Shown here one piece after another: positions 15,001 through 29,800 of a stretch of DNA of 64,000 nucleotides (positions are counted from its first letter, which is position 1; each line of letters begins with the position of its first letter). Under the pieces are notes generated by a model. That model saw nothing but the letters and a program-made list of their open reading frames with translations, was not told where the DNA came from and did not search any database. Origin of the DNA: Loxodes magnus (Eukaryota; Ciliophora; Karyorelictea; Loxodida; Loxodidae); the NCBI GenBank assembly GCA_946699065.1, contig CAMPDV010001454.1:55702-119701 (forward strand), given 5' to 3'. The position numbers and the translations under genes are program-made.

Positions 15001-17719
15001 ACTTCTTCACTTTTCTAAATACTACTTCTCAAAGCATACTCTTTAAAACTGAAATTTATCTTCTTTTCTTACTTTACTTCTTCACTTTTCTAAATACTTA
15101 TTACATAAAGCATACTCTTTAAAACTGAAATTTATCTTCTTTTCTTGCTTTACTTCTTCACTTTTCTAAATACTACTTCTCAAAGCATACTCTTTAAAAC
15201 TGAAATTCTATCTTCTTTTCTTGCTTTACTTCTTCACTTTTCTAAATACTACTTCTCAAAGCATACTCTTTAAAACTGAAATTTATCTTCTTTTCTTACT
15301 TTACTTCTTCACTTTTCTAAATACTACTTCTCAAAGCATACTCTTTAAAACTGAAATTCTATCTTCTTTTCTTACTTTACTTCTTCACTTTTCTAAATAC
15401 TACTTCTCAAAGCATACTCTTTAAAACTGAAATCTATCTTCTTTTCTTGCTTTACTTCTTTACTTTTCTAAATACTACTTCTCAAAGCATACTCTTTAAA
15501 ACTGAAATTCTATTTTCTTTTCTTGCTTTACTTCTTCACTTTTCTAAATACTACTTCTCAAAGCATACTCTTTAAAACTGAAATTTATCTTCTTTTCTTG
15601 CTTTACTTCTTCACTTTTCTAAATACTACTTCTCAAAGCATACTCTTTAAAACTGAAATTCGATCTTCTTTTCTTGCTTTACTTCTTCACTTTTCTAAAT
15701 ACTACTTCTCAAAGCATACTCTTTAAAACTGAAATTCTATCTTCTTTTCTTGCTTTACTTCTTCACTTTTCTAAATACTTAATACATAAAACATACTCTT
15801 TAAAACTGAAATTCTATCTTCTTGTCTTGCTTTACTTCTTCACTTTTCTAAATACTACTTCTCAAAGCATACTCTTTAAAACTGAAATTCTATCTTCTTT
15901 TCTTACTTTACTTCTTCACTTTTCAAAATATTTATTACTTCTCAAAGCATTCTCTTTAAAACTGAAATTCTATCTTCTTTTCTTACTTTACTTCTTCACT
16001 TTTCAAAATGCTTATTACTTCTCAAAGCATACTCTTTAAAACTGAAATTCTATCTTCTTTTCTTACTTTACTTCTTCACTTTTCTAAATACTACTTCTCA
16101 AAGCATACTCTTTAAAACTGAAATTTATCTTCTTTTCTTACTTTACTTCTTCACTTTTCTAAATACTACTTCTCAAAGCATACTCTTTAAAACTGAAATT
16201 CGATCTTCTTTTCTTGCTTTACTTCTTCACTTTTCTAAATACTACTTCTCAAAGCATACTCTTTAAAACTGAAATTTATCTTCTTTTCTTGCTTTACTTC
16301 TTCACTTTTCTAAATACTACTTCTCAAAGCATACTCTTTAAAACTGAAATTCGATCTTCTTTTCTTGCTTTACTTCTTCACTTTTCTAAATACTACTTCT
16401 CAAAGCATACTCTTTAAAACTGAAATTTATCTTCTTTTCTTACTTTACTTCTTCACTTTTCTAAATACTACTTCTCAAAGCATACTCTTTAAAACTGAAA
16501 TTTATCTTCTTTTCTTGCTTTACTTCTTCACTTTTCTAAATACTACTTCTCAAAGCATACTCTTTAAAACTGAAATTCTATCTTCTTTTCTTACTTTACT
16601 TCTTCACTTTTCTAAATACTACTTCTCAAAGCATACTCTTTAAAACTGAAATTTATCTTCTTTTCTTACTTTACTTCTTCACTTTTCTAAATACTACTTC
16701 TCAAAGCATACTCTTTAAAACTGAAATTCTATCTTCTTTTCTTACTTTACTTCTTCACTTTTATAAATACTACTTCTCAAAGCATACTCTTTAAAACTGA
16801 AATTCTATCTTCTTTTCTTGCTTTACTTCTTCACTTTTCTAAATACTACTTCTCAAAGCATACTCTTTAAAACTGAAATTCTATCTTCTTTTCTTACTTT
16901 ACTTCTTCACTTTTCTAAATACTACTTCTCAAAGCTTACTCTTTAAAACTGAAATTTATCTTCTTTTCTTGCTTTACTTCTTCACTTTTCAAAATATTTA
17001 TTACTTCTCAAAGCATTCTCTTTAAAACTGAAATTCTATCTTCTTTTCTTACTTTACTTCTTCACTTTTCAAAATGCTTATTACTTCTCAAAGCATACTC
17101 TTTAAAACTGAAATTCTATCTTCTTTTCTTGCTTTACTTCTTCACTTTTCTAAATACTACTTCTCAAAGCATACTCTTTAAAACTGAAATTCTATCTTCT
17201 TTTCTTACTTTACTTCTTCACTTTTCTAAATACTACTTCTCAAAGCATACTCTTTAAAACTGAAATTTATCTTCTTTTCTTACTTTACTTCTTCACTTTT
17301 CTAAATACTACTTCTCAAAGCATACTCTTTAAAACTGAAATTTATCTTCTTTTCTTACTTTACTTCTTCACTTTTCTAAATACTACTTCTCAAAGCATAC
17401 TCTTTAAAACTGAAATTTATCTTCTTTTCTTGCTTTACTTCTTCACTTTTCTAAATACTACTTCTCAAAGCATACTCTTTAAAACTGAAATTTATCTTCT
17501 TTTCTTGCTTTACTTCTTCACTTTTCTAAATACTACTTCTCAAAGCATACTCTTTAAAACTGAAATTTATCTTCTTTTCTTGCTTTACTTCTTCACTTTT
17601 CTAAATACTACTTCTCAAAGCATACTCTTTAAAACTGAAATTCTATCTTCTTTTCTTACTTTACTTCTTCACTTTTCTAAATACTACTTCTCAAAGCATA
17701 CTCTTTAAAACTGAAATTT

Positions 17720-20300
17720 ATCTTCTTTTCTTACTTTACTTCTTCACTTTTCTAAATACTACTTCTCAAAGCATACTCTTTAAAACTGAAATTCTATCTT
17801 CTTTTCTTACTTTACTTCTTCACTTTTCTAAATACTTATTACATAAAACATACTCTTTAAAACTGAAATTCTATCTTCTTTTCTTACTTTACTTCTTTAC
17901 TTTTCTAAATACTACTTCTCAAAGCATACTCTTTAAAACTGAAATTCTATTTTCTTTTCTTGCTTTACTTCTTCACTTTTCTAAATACTACTTCTCAAAG
18001 CATACTCTTTAAAACTGAAATTTATCTTCTTTTCTTACTTTACTTCTTCACTTTTCTAAATACTTATTACATAAAACATACTCTTTAAAACTGAAATTTA
18101 TCTTCTTTTCTTGCTTTACTTCTTCACTTTTCTAAATACTACTTCTCAAAGCATACTCTTTAAAACTGAAATTCTATCTTCTTTTCTTGCTTTACTTCTT
18201 CACTTTTCTAAATACTACTTCTCAAAGCATACTCTTTAAAACTGAAATTTATCTTCTTTTCTTACTTTACTTCTTCACTTTTCTAAATACTACTTCTCAA
18301 AGCATACTCTTTAAAACTGAAATTTATCTTCTTTTCTTACTTTACTTCTTCACTTTTCTAAATACTACTTCTCAAAGCATACTCTTTAAAACTGAAATTC
18401 TATCTTCTTTTCTTGCTTTACTTCTTCACTTTTCTAAATACTACTTCTCAAAGCATACTCTTTAAAACTGAAATTCTATCTTCTTTTCTTACTTTACTTC
18501 TTCACTTTTATAAATACTACTTCTCAAAGCATACTCTTTAAAACTGAAATTCTATCTTCTTTTCTTACTTTACTTCTTCACTTTTCTAAATACTACTTCT
18601 CAAAGCATACTCTTTAAAACTGAAATTCTATCTTCTTTTCTTGCTTTACTTCTTCACTTTTCTAAATACTACTTCTCAAAGCATACTCTTTAAAACTGAA
18701 ATTTATCTTCTTTTCTTACTTTACTTCTTCACTTTTCTAAATACTTATTACATAAAACATACTCTTTAAAACTGAAATTCTATCTTCTTTTCTTGCTTTA
18801 CTTCTTCACTTTTCTAAATACTACTTCTCAAAGCATACTCCTTAAAACTGAAATTCTATCTTCTTTTCTTGCTTTACTTCTTCACTTTTCTAAATACTAC
18901 TTCTCAAAGCATACTCTTTAAAACTGAAATTTATCTTCTTTTCTTGCTTTACTTCTTCACTTTTCTAAATACTACTTCTCAAAGCATACTCTTTAAAACT
19001 GAAATTTATCTTCTTTTCTTGCTTTACTTCTTCACTTTTCTAAATACTACTTCTCAAAGCATACTCTTTAAAACTGAAATTTATCTTCTTTTCTTACTTT
19101 ACTTCTTCACTTTTCTAAATACTACTTCTCAAAGCATACTCTTTAAAACTGAAATTTATCTTCTTTTCTTACTTTACTTCTTCACTTTTCTAAATACTAC
19201 TTCTCAAAGCATACTCTTTAAAACTGAAATTTATCTTCTTTTCTTACTTTACTTCTTCACTTTTCTAAATACTACTTCTCAAAGCATACTCTTTAAAACT
19301 GAAATTCTATCTTCTTTTCTTACTTTACTTCTTCACTTTTCTAAATACTTATTACATAAAACATACTCTTTAAAACTGAAATTCTATCTTCTTTTCTTAC
19401 TTTACTTCTTTACTTTTCTAAATACTACTTCTCAAAGCATACTCTTTAAAACTGAAATTCTATTTTCTTTTCTTGCTTTACTTCTTCACTTTTCTAAATA
19501 CTACTTCTCAAAGCATACTCTTTAAAACTGAAATTTATCTTCTTTTCTTACTTTACTTCTTCACTTTTCTAAATACTTATTACATAAAACATACTCTTTA
19601 AAACTGAAATTTATCTTCTTTTCTTGCTTTACTTCTTCACTTTTCTAAATACTACTTCTCAAAGCATACTCTTTAAAACTGAAATTCTATCTTCTTTTCT
19701 TGCTTTACTTCTTCACTTTTCTAAATACTACTTCTCAAAGCATACTCTTTAAAACTGAAATTTATCTTCTTTTCTTACTTTACTTCTTCACTTTTCTAAA
19801 TACTACTTCTCAAAGCATACTCTTTAAAACTGAAATTTATCTTCTTTTCTTACTTTACTTCTTCACTTTTCTAAATACTACTTCTCAAAGCATACTCTTT
19901 AAAACTGAAATTCTATCTTCTTTTCTTGCTTTACTTCTTCACTTTTCTAAATACTACTTCTCAAAGCATACTCTTTAAAACTGAAATTCTATCTTCTTTT
20001 CTTACTTTACTTCTTCACTTTTATAAATACTACTTCTCAAAGCATACTCTTTAAAACTGAAATTCTATCTTCTTTTCTTACTTTACTTCTTCACTTTTCT
20101 AAATACTACTTCTCAAAGCATACTCTTTAAAACTGAAATTCTATCTTCTTTTCTTGCTTTACTTCTTCACTTTTCTAAATACTACTTCTCAAAGCATACT
20201 CTTTAAAACTGAAATTTATCTTCTTTTCTTACTTTACTTCTTCACTTTTCTAAATACTTATTACATAAAACATACTCTTTAAAACTGAAATTCTATCTTC
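17720..20300. repeat. Segmental duplication inside the array, offset 1,513 bp
   Basis: A rare monomer with ACTTCTTTAC instead of ACTTCTTCAC starts that motif at 17,891 and again at 19,404, exactly 1,513 bp (20 monomers) apart. The monomers around it match in order at the same offset, including the TTATTACATAAA monomers, a CTATTTTCTTTTC monomer and a TTATAAATAC monomer near 18,510 and 20,023. The match covers about 1.05 kb and ends near 18,790 / 20,300. The stretch between the two is different, so this is a displaced duplication and not a simple tandem. Further copies of the marker lie at 20,541 (offset 1,137), 23,799, 24,935 (offset 1,136) and 25,615 (offset 680). Confidence 0.8.
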
Positions 20301-23300
20301 TTTTCTTGCTTTACTTCTTCACTTTTCTAAATACTACTTCTCAAAGCATACTCTTTAAAACTGAAATTTATCTTCTTTTCTTACTTTACTTCTTCACTTT
20401 TCTAAATACTACTTCTCAAAGCATACTCTTTAAAACTGAAATTCTATCTTCTTTTCTTACTTTACTTCTTCACTTTTCTAAATACTTATTACATAAAACA
20501 TACTCTTTAAAACTGAAATTCTATCTTCTTTTCTTACTTTACTTCTTTACTTTTCTAAATACTACTTCTCAAAGCATACTCTTTAAAACTGAAATTTATC
20601 TTCTTTTCTTACTTTACTTCTTCACTTTTCTAAATACTACTTCTCAAAGCATACTCTTTAAAACTGAAATTCTATCTTCTTTTCTTGCTTTACTTCTTCA
20701 CTTTTCTAAATACTACTTCTCAAAGCATACTCTTTAAAACTGAAATTCTATCTTCTTTTCTTACTTTACTTCTTCACTTTTATAAATACTACTTCTCAAA
20801 GCATACTCTTTAAAACTGAAATTCTATCTTCTTTTCTTACTTTACTTCTTCACTTTTCTAAATACTACTTCTCAAAGCATACTCTTTAAAACTGAAATTC
20901 TATCTTCTTTTCTTGCTTTACTTCTTCACTTTTCTAAATACTACTTCTCAAAGCATACTCTTTAAAACTGAAATTTATCTTCTTTTCTTACTTTACTTCT
21001 TCACTTTTCTAAATACTTATTACATAAAACATACTCTTTAAAACTGAAATTCTATCTTCTTTTCTTGCTTTACTTCTTTACTTTTCTAAATACTACTTCT
21101 CAAAGCATACTCTTTAAAACTGAAATTCTATCTTCTTTTCTTACTTTACTTCTTCACTTTTCTAAATACTACTTCTCAAAGCATACTCTTTAAAACTGAA
21201 ATTTATCTTCTTTTCTTACTTTACTTCTTCACTTTTCTAAATACTACTTCTCAAAGCATACTCTTTAAAACTGAAATTCGATCTTCTTTTCTTGCTTTAC
21301 TTCTTCACTTTTCTAAATACTACTTCTCAAAGCATACTCTTTAAAACTGAAATTTATCTTCTTTTCTTGCTTTACTTCTTCACTTTTCTAAATACTACTT
21401 CTCAAAGCATACTCTTTAAAACTGAAATTTATCTTCTTTTCTTACTTTACTTCTTCACTTTTCTAAATACTACTTCTCAAAGCATACTCTTTAAAACTGA
21501 AATTCTATCTTCTTTTCTTGCTTTACTTCTTCACTTTTCTAAATACTACTTCTCAAAGCATACTCTTTAAAACTGAAATTTATCTTCTTTTCTTACTTTA
21601 CTTCTTCACTTTTCTAAATACTTATTACATAAAACATACTCTTTAAAACTGAAATCTATCTTCTTTTCTTACTTTACTTCTTCACTTTTATAAATACTAC
21701 TTCTCAAAGCATACTCCTTAAAACTGAAATTCTATCTTCTTTTCTTGCTTTACTTCTTCACTTTTCTAAATACTACTTCTCAAAGCATACTCTTTAAAAC
21801 TGAAATTCTATCTTCTTTTCTTGCTTTACTTCTTCACTTTTCTAAATACTTAATACATAAAACATACTCTTTAAAACTGAAATTCTATCTTCTTGTCTTG
21901 CTTTACTTCTTCACTTTTCTAAATACTACTTCTCAAAGCATACTCTTTAAAACTGAAATTTATCTTCTTTTCTTGCTTTACTTCTTCACTTTTATAAATA
22001 CTACTTCTCAAAGCATACTCCTTAAAACTGAAATTCTATCTTCTTTTCTTACTTTACTTCTTCACTTTTCTAAATACTACTTCTCAAAGCATACTCTTTA
22101 AAACTGAAATTCTATCTTCTTTTCTTACTTTACTTCTTCACTTTTATAAATACTACTTCTCAAAGCATACTCTTTAAAACTGAAATTCTATCTTCTTTTC
22201 TTACTTTACTTCTTCACTTTTCTAAATACTACTTCTCAAAGCATACTCTTTAAAACTGAAATTCTATCTTCTTTTCTTGCTTTACTTCTTCACTTTTCTA
22301 AATACTACTTCTCAAAGCATACTCTTTAAAACTGAAATTTATCTTCTTTTCTTACTTTACTTCTTCACTTTTCTAAATACTACTTCTCAAAGCATACTCT
22401 TTAAAACTGAAATTTATCTTCTTTTCTTGCTTTACTTCTTCACTTTTCTAAATACTACTTCTCAAAGCATACTCTTTAAAACTGAAATTCTATCTTCTTT
22501 TCTTGCTTTACTTCTTCACTTTTCTAAATACTACTTCTCAAAGCATACTCTTTAAAACTGAAATTTATCTTCTTTTCTTACTTTACTTCTTCACTTTTCT
22601 AAATACTTATTACATAAAACATACTCTTTAAAACTGAAATCTATCTTCTTTTCTTACTTTACTTCTTCACTTTTATAAATACTACTTCTCAAAGCATACT
22701 CCTTAAAACTGAAATTCTATCTTCTTTTCTTGCTTTACTTCTTCACTTTTCTAAATACTACTTCTCAAAGCATACTCTTTAAAACTGAAATTCTATCTTC
22801 TTTTCTTGCTTTACTTCTTCACTTTTCTAAATACTTAATACATAAAACATACTCTTTAAAACTGAAATTCTATCTTCTTTTCTTGCTTTACTTCTTCACT
22901 TTTCTAAATACTACTTCTCAAAGCATACTCTTTAAAACTGAAATTTATCTTCTTTTCTTACTTTACTTCTTCACTTTTCTAAATACTTATTACATAAAAC
23001 ATACTCTTTAAAACTGAAATTCTATCTTCTTTTCTTGCTTTACTTCTTCACTTTTATAAATACTACTTCTCAAAGCATACTCCTTAAAACTGAAATTCTA
23101 TCTTCTTTTCTTACTTTACTTCTTCACTTTTCTAAATACTACTTCTCAAAGCATACTCTTTAAAACTGAAATTTATCTTCTTTTCTTACTTTACTTCTTC
23201 ACTTTTCTAAATACTACTTCTCAAAGCATACTCTTTAAAACTGAAATTCGATCTTCTTTTCTTGCTTTACTTCTTCACTTTTCTAAATACTACTTCTCAA

Positions 23301-23699
23301 AGCATACTCTTTAAAACTGAAATTTATCTTCTTTTCTTGCTTTACTTCTTCACTTTTCTAAATACTACTTCTCAAAGCATACTCTTTAAAACTGAAATTT
23401 ATCTTCTTTTCTTACTTTACTTCTTCACTTTTCTAAATACTACTTCTCAAAGCATACTCTTTAAAACTGAAATTCTATCTTCTTTTCTTGCTTTACTTCT
23501 TCACTTTTCTAAATACTACTTCTCAAAGCATACTCTTTAAAACTGAAATTCTATCTTCTTTTCTTACTTTACTTCTTCACTTTTCTAAATACTACTTCTC
23601 AAAGCATACTCTTTAAAACTGAAATTTATCTTCTTTTCTTACTTTACTTCTTCACTTTTCTAAATACTACTTCTCAAAGCATACTCTTTAAAACTGAAA

Positions 23700-26114
23700 T
23701 TCTATCTTCTTTTCTTACTTTACTTCTTCACTTTTCTAAATACTTATTACATAAAACATACTCTTTAAAACTGAAATTCTATCTTCTTTTCTTACTTTAC
23801 TTCTTTACTTTTCTAAATACTACTTCTCAAAGCATACTCTTTAAAACTGAAATTCTATTTTCTTTTCTTGCTTTACTTCTTCACTTTTCTAAATACTACT
23901 TCTCAAAGCATACTCTTTAAAACTGAAATTTATCTTCTTTTCTTACTTTACTTCTTCACTTTTCTAAATACTTATTACATAAAACATACTCTTTAAAACT
24001 GAAATTTATCTTCTTTTCTTACTTTACTTCTTCACTTTTCTAAATACTACTTCTCAAAGCATACTCTTTAAAACTGAAATTCTATCTTCTTTTCTTGCTT
24101 TACTTCTTCACTTTTCTAAATACTACTTCTCAAAGCATACTCTTTAAAACTGAAATTTATCTTCTTTTCTTGCTTTACTTCTTCACTTTTATAAATACTA
24201 CTTCTCAAAGCATACTCTTTAAAACTGAAATTTATCTTCTTTTCTTACTTTACTTCTTCACTTTTCTAAATACTACTTCTCAAAGCATACTCTTTAAAAC
24301 TGAAATTCTATCTTCTTTTCTTGCTTTACTTCTTCACTTTTCTAAATACTACTTCTCAAAGCATACTCTTTAAAACTGAAATTCTATCTTCTTTTCTTAC
24401 TTTACTTCTTCACTTTTATAAATACTACTTCTCAAAGCATACTCTTTAAAACTGAAATTCTATCTTCTTTTCTTGCTTTACTTCTTCACTTTTCTAAATA
24501 CTACTTCTCAAAGCATACTCTTTAAAACTGAAATTTATCTTCTTTTCTTACTTTACTTCTTCACTTTTCTAAATACTTATTACATAAAACATACTCTTTA
24601 AAACTGAAATCTATCTTCTTTTCTTACTTTACTTCTTCACTTTTATAAATACTACTTCTCAAAGCATACTCCTTAAAACTGAAATTCTATCTTCTTTTCT
24701 TGCTTTACTTCTTCACTTTTCTAAATACTACTTCTTAAAGCATACTCTTTAAAACTGAAATTTATCTTCTTTTCTTACTTTACTTCTTCACTTTTCTAAA
24801 TACTACTTCTCAAAGCATACTCTTTAAAACTGAAATTCTATCTTCTTTTCTTACTTTACTTCTTCACTTTTCTAAATACTTATTACATAAAACATACTCT
24901 TTAAAACTGAAATTCTATCTTCTTTTCTTACTTTACTTCTTTACTTTTCTAAATACTACTTCTCAAAGCATACTCTTTAAAACTGAAATTCTATTTTCTT
25001 TTCTTGCTTTACTTCTTCACTTTTCTAAATACTACTTCTCAAAGCATACTCTTTAAAACTGAAATTTATCTTCTTTTCTTACTTTACTTCTTCACTTTTC
25101 TAAATACTTATTACATAAAACATACTCTTTAAAACTGAAATTTATCTTCTTTTCTTACTTTACTTCTTCACTTTTCTAAATACTACTTCTCAAAGCATAC
25201 TCTTTAAAACTGAAATTCTATCTTCTTTTCTTGCTTTACTTCTTCACTTTTCTAAATACTACTTCTCAAAGCATACTCTTTAAAACTGAAATTTATCTTC
25301 TTTTCTTACTTTACTTCTTCACTTTTCTAAATACTACTTCTCAAAGCATACTCTTTAAAACTGAAATTTATCTTCTTTTCTTACTTTACTTCTTCACTTT
25401 TCTAAATACTACTTCTCAAAGCATACTCTTTAAAACTGAAATTTATCTTCTTTTCTTGCTTTACTTCTTCACTTTTCTAAATACTACTTCTCAAAGCATA
25501 CTCTTTAAAACTGAAATTTATCTTCTTTTCTTACTTTACTTCTTCACTTTTCTAAATACTTATTACATAAAACATACTCTTTAAAACTGAAATTCTATCT
25601 TCTTTTCTTACTTTACTTCTTTACTTTTCTAAATACTACTTCTCAAAGCATACTCTTTAAAACTGAAATTCTATTTTCTTTTCTTGCTTTACTTCTTCAC
25701 TTTTCTAAATACTACTTCTCAAAGCATACTCTTTAAAACTGAAATTTATCTTCTTTTCTTACTTTACTTCTTCACTTTTCTAAATACTTATTACATAAAA
25801 CATACTCTTTAAAACTGAAATTTATCTTCTTTTCTTACTTTACTTCTTCACTTTTCTAAATACTACTTCTCAAAGCATACTCTTTAAAACTGAAATTCTA
25901 TCTTCTTTTCTTGCTTTACTTCTTCACTTTTCTAAATACTACTTCTCAAAGCATACTCTTTAAAACTGAAATTTATCTTCTTTTCTTACTTTACTTCTTC
26001 ACTTTTCTAAATACTACTTCTCAAAGCATACTCTTTAAAACTGAAATTCTATCTTCTTTTCTTACTTTACTTCTTCACTTTTCTAAATACTACTTCTCAA
26101 AGCATACTCTTTAA
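23700..26114. repeat. Repeated blocks of 1,136 and 680 bp marked by ACTTCTTTAC
   Basis: Three blocks share the same variant order: a TTATTACATAAA monomer, the ACTTCTTTAC monomer, a CTATTTTCTTTTC monomer, a standard monomer, another TTATTACATAAA monomer and then ordinary monomers. The marker lies at 23,799, 24,935 and 25,615. Offsets of 1,136 and 680 bp equal about 15 and 9 monomers. The blocks after the marker near 24,935 and 25,615 match for about 600 bp. This looks like unequal exchange that gained or lost whole monomers. Confidence 0.75.
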
Positions 26115-26279
26115 AACTGAAATTCTATCTTCTTTTCTTGCTTTACTTCTTCACTTTTCTAAATACTACTTCTCAAAGCATACTCTTTAAAACTGAAATT
26201 CTATCTTCTTTTCTTACTTTACTTCTTCACTTTTATAAATACTACTTCTCAAAGCATACTCTTTAAAACTGAAATTCTA

Positions 26280-29200
26280 TCTTCTTTTCTTGCTTTACTT
26301 CTTCACTTTTCAAAATATTTATTACTTCTCAAAGCATACTCCTTAAAACTGAAATTCTATCTTCTTTTCTTACTTTACTTCTTCACTTTTCTAAATACTA
26401 CTTCTCAAAGCATACTCTTTAAAACTGAAATTCTATTTTCTTTTCTTACTTTACTTCTTCACTTTTCTAAATACTACTTCTCAAAGCATACTCCTTAAAA
26501 CTGAAATTCTATCTTCTTTTCTTGCTTTACTTCTTCACTTTTCTAAATACTACTTCTCAAAGCATACTCTTTAAAACTGAAATTCTATCTTCTTTTCTTA
26601 CTTTACTTCTTCACTTTTCTAAATACTACTTCTCAAAGCATACTCTTTAAAACTGAAATTTATCTTCTTTTCTTACTTTACTTCTTCACTTTTCTAAATA
26701 CTACTTCTCAAAGCATACTCTTTAAAACTGAAATTTATCTTCTTTTCTTACTTTACTTCTTCACTTTTCTAAATACTACTTCTCAAAGCATACTCTTTAA
26801 AACTGAAATTCGATCTTCTTTTCTTGCTTTACTTCTTCACTTTTCTAAATACTACTTCTCAAAGCATACTCTTTAAAACTGAAATTTATCTTCTTTTCTT
26901 GCTTTACTTCTTCACTTTTCTAAATACTACTTCTCAAAGCATACTCTTTAAAACTGAAATTCTATCTTCTTTTCTTACTTTACTTCTTCACTTTTCTAAA
27001 TACTACTTCTCAAAGCATACTCTTTAAAACTGAAATTTATCTTCTTTTCTTACTTTACTTCTTCACTTTTCTAAATACTTATTACATAAAACATACTCTT
27101 TAAAACTGAAATTCTATCTTCTTTTCTTGCTTTACTTCTTCACTTTTCTAAATACTACTTATCAAAGCATACTCTTTAAAACTGAAATTCTATCTTCTTT
27201 TCTTGCTTTACTTCTTCACTTTTATAAATACTACTTCTCAAAGCATACTCCTTAAAACTGAAATTTATCTTCTTTTCTTACTTTACTTCTTCACTTTTCT
27301 AAATACTACTTCTCAAAGCATACTCTTTAAAACTGAAATTCTATCTTCTTTTCTTACTTTACTTCTTCACTTTTCTAAATACTACTTCTCAAAGCATACT
27401 CTTTAAAACTGAAATTCTATCTTCTTTTCTTGCTTTACTTCTTCACTTTTCTAAATACTTAATACATAAAACATACTCTTTAAAACTGAAATTCTATCTT
27501 CTTTTCTTGCTTTACTTCTTCACTTTTCTAAATACTACTTCTCAAAGCATACTCTTTAAAACTGAAATTCTATCTTCTTTTCTTGCTTTACTTCTTCACT
27601 TTTCTAAATACTACTTCTCAAAGCATACTCTTTAAAACTGAAATTTATCTTCTTTTCTTACTTTACTTCTTCACTTTTCTAAATACTACTTCTCAAAGCA
27701 TACTCTTTAAAACTGAAATTCTATCTTCTTTTCTTACTTTACTTCTTCACTTTTCTAAATACTACTTCTCAAAGCATACTCTTTAAAACTGAAATTTATC
27801 TTCTTTTCTTACTTTACTTCTTCACTTTTCTAAATACTTATTACATAAAACATACTCTTTAAAACTGAAATTCTATCTTCTTTTCTTGCTTTACTTCTTC
27901 ACTTTTATAAATACTACTTCTCAAAGCATACTCCTTAAAACTGAAATTCTATCTTCTTTTCTTACTTTACTTCTTCACTTTTCTAAATACTACTTCTCAA
28001 AGCATACTCTTTAAAACTGAAATTTATCTTCTTTTCTTACTTTACTTCTTCACTTTTATAAATACTACTTCTCAAAGCATACTCTTTAAAACTGAAATTT
28101 ATCTTCTTTTCTTGCTTTACTTCTTCACTTTTCTAAATACTACTTCTCAAAGCATACTCTTTAAAACTGAAATTTATCTTCTTTTCTTACTTTACTTCTT
28201 CACTTTTCTAAATACTACTTCTCAAAGCATACTCTTTAAAACTGAAATTTATCTTCTTTTCTTACTTTACTTCTTCACTTTTCTAAATACTACTTCTCAA
28301 AGCATACTCTTTAAAACTGAAATTTATCTTCTTTTCTTACTTTACTTCTTCACTTTTCTAAATACTACTTCTCAAAGCATACTCTTTAAAACTGAAATTT
28401 ATCTTCTTTTCTTAATTTACTTCTTCACTTTTCTAAATACTACTTCTCAAAGCATACTCTTTAAAACTGAAATTCTATCTTCTTTTCTTACTTTACTTCT
28501 TCACTTTTCTAAATACTACTTCTCAAAGCATACTCTTTAAAACTGAAATTTATCTTCTTTTCTTACTTTACTTCTTCACTTTTCTAAATACTACTTCTCA
28601 AAGCATACTCTTTAAAACTGAAATTCTATCTTCTTTTCTTACTTTACTTCTTCACTTTTCTAAATACTACTTCTCAAAGCATACTCTTTAAAACTGAAAT
28701 TCTATCTTCTTTTCTTGCTTTACTTCTTCACTTTTCTAAATACTACTTCTCAAAGCATACTCTTTAAAACTGAAATTCTATCTTCTTTTCTTACTTTACT
28801 TCTTCACTTTTCTAAATACTACTTCTCAAAGCATACTCTTTAAAACTGAAATTCTATCTTCTTTTCTTGCTTTACTTCTTCACTTTTCAAAATATTTATT
28901 ACTTCTCAAAGCATACTCCTTAAAACTGAAATTCTATCTTCTTTTCTTACTTTACTTCTTCACTTTTCTAAATACTACTTCTCAAAGCATACTCTTTAAA
29001 ACTGAAATTCTATTTTCTTTTCTTACTTTACTTCTTCACTTTTCTAAATACTACTTCTCAAAGCATACTCCTTAAAACTGAAATTCTATCTTCTTTTCTT
29101 GCTTTACTTCTTCACTTTTCTAAATACTACTTCTCAAAGCATACTCTTTAAAACTGAAATTCTATCTTCTTTTCTTACTTTACTTCTTCACTTTTCTAAA

Positions 29201-29800
29201 TACTACTTCTCAAAGCATACTCTTTAAAACTGAAATTTATCTTCTTTTCTTACTTTACTTCTTCACTTTTCTAAATACTACTTCTCAAAGCATACTCTTT
29301 AAAACTGAAATTTATCTTCTTTTCTTACTTTACTTCTTCACTTTTCTAAATACTACTTCTCAAAGCATACTCTTTAAAACTGAAATTCGATCTTCTTTTC
29401 TTGCTTTACTTCTTCACTTTTCTAAATACTACTTCTCAAAGCATACTCTTTAAAACTGAAATTTATCTTCTTTTCTTGCTTTACTTCTTCACTTTTCTAA
29501 ATACTACTTCTCAAAGCATACTCTTTAAAACTGAAATTCTATCTTCTTTTCTTACTTTACTTCTTCACTTTTCTAAATACTACTTCTCAAAGCATACTCT
29601 TTAAAACTGAAATTTATCTTCTTTTCTTACTTTACTTCTTCACTTTTCTAAATACTTATTACATAAAACATACTCTTTAAAACTGAAATTCTATCTTCTT
29701 TTCTTGCTTTACTTCTTCACTTTTCTAAATACTACTTCTCAAAGCATACTCTTTAAAACTGAAATTTATCTTCTTTTCTTACTTTACTTCTTCACTTTTC
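26280..29800. repeat. Duplicated segment, offset 2,577 bp
   Basis: A monomer with a CAAAATATTTATTAC centre followed by the CTCCTT variant occurs near 26,310 and again near 28,887. The monomers that follow repeat in order, including CTATTTTCTTTTCTTAC, a run of TTAC-type monomers, and a GATC monomer start at 26,824 and 29,401. The constant offset is 2,577 bp (34 monomers). The match runs for about 0.9 kb and overlaps the left copy of the 3,409-bp duplication. Confidence 0.75.
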
